A stretch of DNA of 64,000 bases from Dongia rigui (GTDB lineage: Bacteria; Pseudomonadota; Alphaproteobacteria; Dongiales; Dongiaceae). A model generated the notes under the pieces. It did no database searches, was not told the DNA's origin, and saw only the letters and a program-made list of their open reading frames with translations. Of the stretch, positions 61,939 to 64,000 are shown piece after piece. The stretch spans positions 1 through 64,000 of the forward strand of contig NZ_JAXCLX010000001.1 of assembly GCF_034044635.1 (NCBI RefSeq). The letters are read 5' to 3'. Position 1 is the first letter of the stretch. Every line of letters begins with the position of its first letter. Both the position numbers and the translations under genes were made by a program.

Positions 61939-62838
61939 TCAGCCCATCATCTTCAGCGCCAGCTTCAACAAGCGGGGCATCATCATCGGCCGCAACAGGC
62001 GCGGGTCGTAGCCCTGCATGCGGCGATCATTCTCCTTGAGACACAGTTCAAAGAAGGTGCGCTTGGTAAAGCCGCGCGCCACCGTGGTGGCACCCGCCGT
62101 CAGGAAGTTCGATTTCGGCCCCTTGCGCCGACGACGCGTTTCCATCGCCATCGAAACACGCGAGGCGAATTGCTCGCCGATCGCCACCAGACATTTGAGA
62201 TCGAACCAGCAACGCTGGACGAAATTCAATTCGGCGCGGCGATAAGCGACATAGTTCACGAAGAACATGATATGCCGCGCCTCTTCCTGGATCACCGGCT
62301 CGAAAGTCTCGACCAGGGCCGGCGGGAAAAAGCCCGAGCTGCGCGCCAGATCAAACAGCCCGAAGGCGAAGAACGAGTTGATGCATTCGCCAAAGCCCGT
62401 GCGCAAAAATCCGAACTCCGGGTCGCGCGGCGGCAGATAAACCGGTTCCGGACCGAGCTCGATCCGGTAGAAGGTCAGCATGTTGTGCAGCACTTCCTTA
62501 TGCCGCCGCTCTTCGGCCGCGTTAAGGTTGAGGGCCGCCGCAATCTGCGGATCCTTGATGACGTTCGCCTGCCACTCCATGCGCAGCGAGGCGCGCCCTT
62601 CGATGGCGACCGCCGTATCCCAGAACGGCAGGCTTGAAAGGCGCGCCAATTCCTCGTCCGACAGTTTGGGCCAGGCGATCACGGCCGGTTTGTACGGGTT
62701 ATAGGTGTCCGTCAGCAGGCGACAAAAGGCATCGCGATGCGCCTTGCTCCCGGGAACGAGCCCGCCCTTATTCGGATAGGACCAATTATAATAAGGGGTT
62801 GGATCGTATTGGGTCATATCGAGCATAGGGGCTTCCAT
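61939..62838 (-). CDS. Ferritin-like diiron-carboxylate domain protein
   Basis: A 299-residue all-helical protein. Two ExxRH-type iron motifs are visible, NAAEERRHKEVL near 110 and IQEEARHIMFF near 190, with additional Glu in AIEGRASL and FGECINSF. Together they make a four-helix-bundle diiron site as in ferritin-like oxygenases and desaturases. The C-terminus is basic and hydrophobic (RPMMMPRLLKLALKMMG), possibly membrane-associated. There is no ferritin cage length or signal peptide. It is convergent with the LysR gene and tandem with a GMC oxidoreductase. The reaction is unknown. Confidence 0.82.
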   Translation of the reverse strand: MEAPMLDMTQYDPTPYYNWSYPNKGGLVPGSKAHRDAFCRLLTDTYNPYKPAVIAWPKLSDEELARLSSLPFWDTAVAIEGRASLRMEWQANVIKDPQIAAALNLNAAEERRHKEVLHNMLTFYRIELGPEPVYLPPRDPEFGFLRTGFGECINSFFAFGLFDLARSSGFFPPALVETFEPVIQEEARHIMFFVNYVAYRRAELNFVQRCWFDLKCLVAIGEQFASRVSMAMETRRRRKGPKSNFLTAGATTVARGFTKRTFFELCLKENDRRMQGYDPRLLRPMMMPRLLKLALKMMG

Positions 62839-62972
62839 TCGGCGAACCTTACAGAATACTGACAGACTTATGCCACGGGCGGCCCCGCCCGGACAAGGAG
62901 CGGCGGTGGTGTCGCGTAAGCGCGCTCACGCGTTTTCGGGCGGTCAGCGCTGCGACATATGGGCGCGGCGGG

Positions 62973-64000
62973 TCAGTTCCGGTCCGCCAGGATCATGTCG
63001 GCCCCTTTCTCCGCAATCATGATCACCGGCGAATTGGTGTTGCCGGAGGTGATCGTCGGCATGATCGAGGCATCCACCACGCGCAGCCGGTCGAGACCGC
63101 GAACCCGCAATCGCGCATCCACCACAGCACCCGGATCGGTGCCCATACGCGCGGTACCGACGGGGTGAAAAATCGTCGTCCCAATGTCGCCGGCAAGCCG
63201 CGCTAAAGCCACGTCATCCTGGAATTCGACCCCCGGCTTGAATTCAGCCGGTGCAAACGGCGCCATCGCCCGTGTCGCCATCAGGCGGCGCGCGTGGCGG
63301 ATCGAATCCGCCGCAACTTTGCGATCAACGGGATCCGACAAATAATGGGGGTCGATCGCCGCCGCCATGGCCGGGTCGGGCGAAACGATCTGAACGGTGC
63401 CGCGACTGCGCGGTCGCAAATTGCAGACCGACATGGTGATGGCCGGGAACCGATGCAATGGCTCGCCAAAGGCGTCGAGCGATAAGGGCTGCACGTGATA
63501 TTCGATGTTCGCCGTTGCAAAGCTGGGGTCGGATTTCGCAAAGATGCCAAGCTGGCTCGGCGCCATCGTCATCGGGCCACGGCGCCGCAGCGCATAATCC
63601 GCGGCGATCCGTGCCTTGCCCCAAAGATTGCCCGCCATCTGGTTGAGCGTGCGGGCGCCGGTGATCTTGAAGACCGTCCTGATCTGCAGATGATCCTGCA
63701 GATTGGCGCCGACGCCGGGCAATTCATGCACCACATCGATGCCTGCCGATTGCAGAACGGCGCCGGGCCCGATGCCGGACAATTGCAGGATATGCGGCGA
63801 GCCGATGGCGCCGGCCGCGAGGATGGTCTCTTGGCGCGCGTGCGCCGACACCGCTTCGCGGCCCAAGCGAAATTCAAGGCCGTCGACGCGCCGGTCCACG
63901 ATCGTCAACCGTTCGACCAGCGCGCCGGTCATGACCGTCAGATTCGGGCGCGACAGGATCGGTCGCAGAAACGCCTTGGCGGTGTTCCAGCGAACGCCCT
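62973..64000 (-). CDS. GMC-family FAD oxidoreductase (choline dehydrogenase-like), C-terminal part
   Basis: A partial gene; the frame continues past the right edge (the edge-most residues read [20 protein letters not shown]). About 342 residues of the C-terminal portion are present: the GMC signature 2 [18 protein letters not shown], and the catalytic His region [23 protein letters not shown] followed by [28 protein letters not shown] with the Asn partner. GMC enzymes oxidise alcohols such as choline to aldehydes or acids. A choline dehydrogenase role would fit the betaine theme, but substrate cannot be decided from this half. Confidence 0.92.
   Translation of the reverse strand, partial: GVRWNTAKAFLRPILSRPNLTVMTGALVERLTIVDRRVDGLEFRLGREAVSAHARQETILAAGAIGSPHILQLSGIGPGAVLQSAGIDVVHELPGVGANLQDHLQIRTVFKITGARTLNQMAGNLWGKARIAADYALRRRGPMTMAPSQLGIFAKSDPSFATANIEYHVQPLSLDAFGEPLHRFPAITMSVCNLRPRSRGTVQIVSPDPAMAAAIDPHYLSDPVDRKVAADSIRHARRLMATRAMAPFAPAEFKPGVEFQDDVALARLAGDIGTTIFHPVGTARMGTDPGAVVDARLRVRGLDRLRVVDASIMPTITSGNTNSPVIMIAEKGADMILADRN

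Overview
The window is a GC-rich, densely coding chromosomal segment of an alphaproteobacterium, most likely Rhodospirillales. This rests on gene order and family content (tRNA-Tyr/tRNA-Gly/tuf next to rlmB; scpA-scpB-nagZ-SPOR-dgt-erpA; purC-purS-purQ-purL-bolA-grxD; the alphaproteobacterial ATPase zeta subunit beside purB), not on a database match. No rRNA, prophage, transposase or CRISPR array is visible.

Layout. Positions 1-1.9 kb: start of tuf, two tRNAs and divergent rlmB plus an EF-hand protein. 1.9-12.5 kb: a putatively Fur-controlled iron-binding protein, a non-haem Fe dioxygenase, and a signalling block (response regulator, hybrid kinase, PAS kinase, PAS protein, CBS protein, lytic transglycosylase). 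12.5-20.2 kb: housekeeping block scpB, scpA, M50 protease, nagZ, SPOR protein, dgt, then divergent erpA and xthA; the argS gene usual in this block is absent. 20.2-24.1 kb: a palindromic REP-like element, a phosphocholine cytidylyltransferase-like enzyme, tRNA-Asn, a class II amidotransferase, a lipoprotein and a PLP fold-III decarboxylase-like enzyme. 24.2-32.5 kb: one long minus-strand unit with a betaine-type ABC importer (binding protein, ATPase, and two permease domains fused in one protein), a DeoR regulator, a dimethylglycine/sarcosine dehydrogenase-like flavoenzyme and a choline-kinase-like phosphotransferase.

32.7-44.7 kb: grxD, rarD, bolA, purL, purQ, purS, purC, then a four-gene cassette (znuA, a Tat-type CPLC protein, DUF1007, NicO transporter) headed by an excellent Zur operator, then NRDE, ATPase zeta subunit, GNAT and purB. 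44.9-56.8 kb: accessory metabolism with an Fe-S/FMN old-yellow-enzyme family demethylase or reductase, AbrB-type membrane protein, an LplT-Aas fusion, a molybdopterin oxidoreductase, and a second flavoprotein/kinase pair paralogous to the first but in the opposite gene order. 56.9-64 kb: a chemoreceptor with an HBM-like sensor, two paralogous GcvA-like LysR genes flanking a 21-residue peptide ORF ending in four cysteines and a 73-residue unknown, a ferritin-like diiron protein and the C-terminal part of a GMC oxidoreductase.

Together the accessory genes suggest an organism taking up and demethylating quaternary or N-methylated amines (betaine ABC system, two DMGDH-like flavoproteins, OYE-type demethylase, GMC/choline dehydrogenase-like enzyme). 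The recurrent pairing with a choline-kinase-like protein is the least explained part. The most unusual signals are the Zur cassette inserted in the purine synteny block, the duplicated kinase/dehydrogenase pair, and the Cys-terminal micro-ORF with surrounding hairpins.
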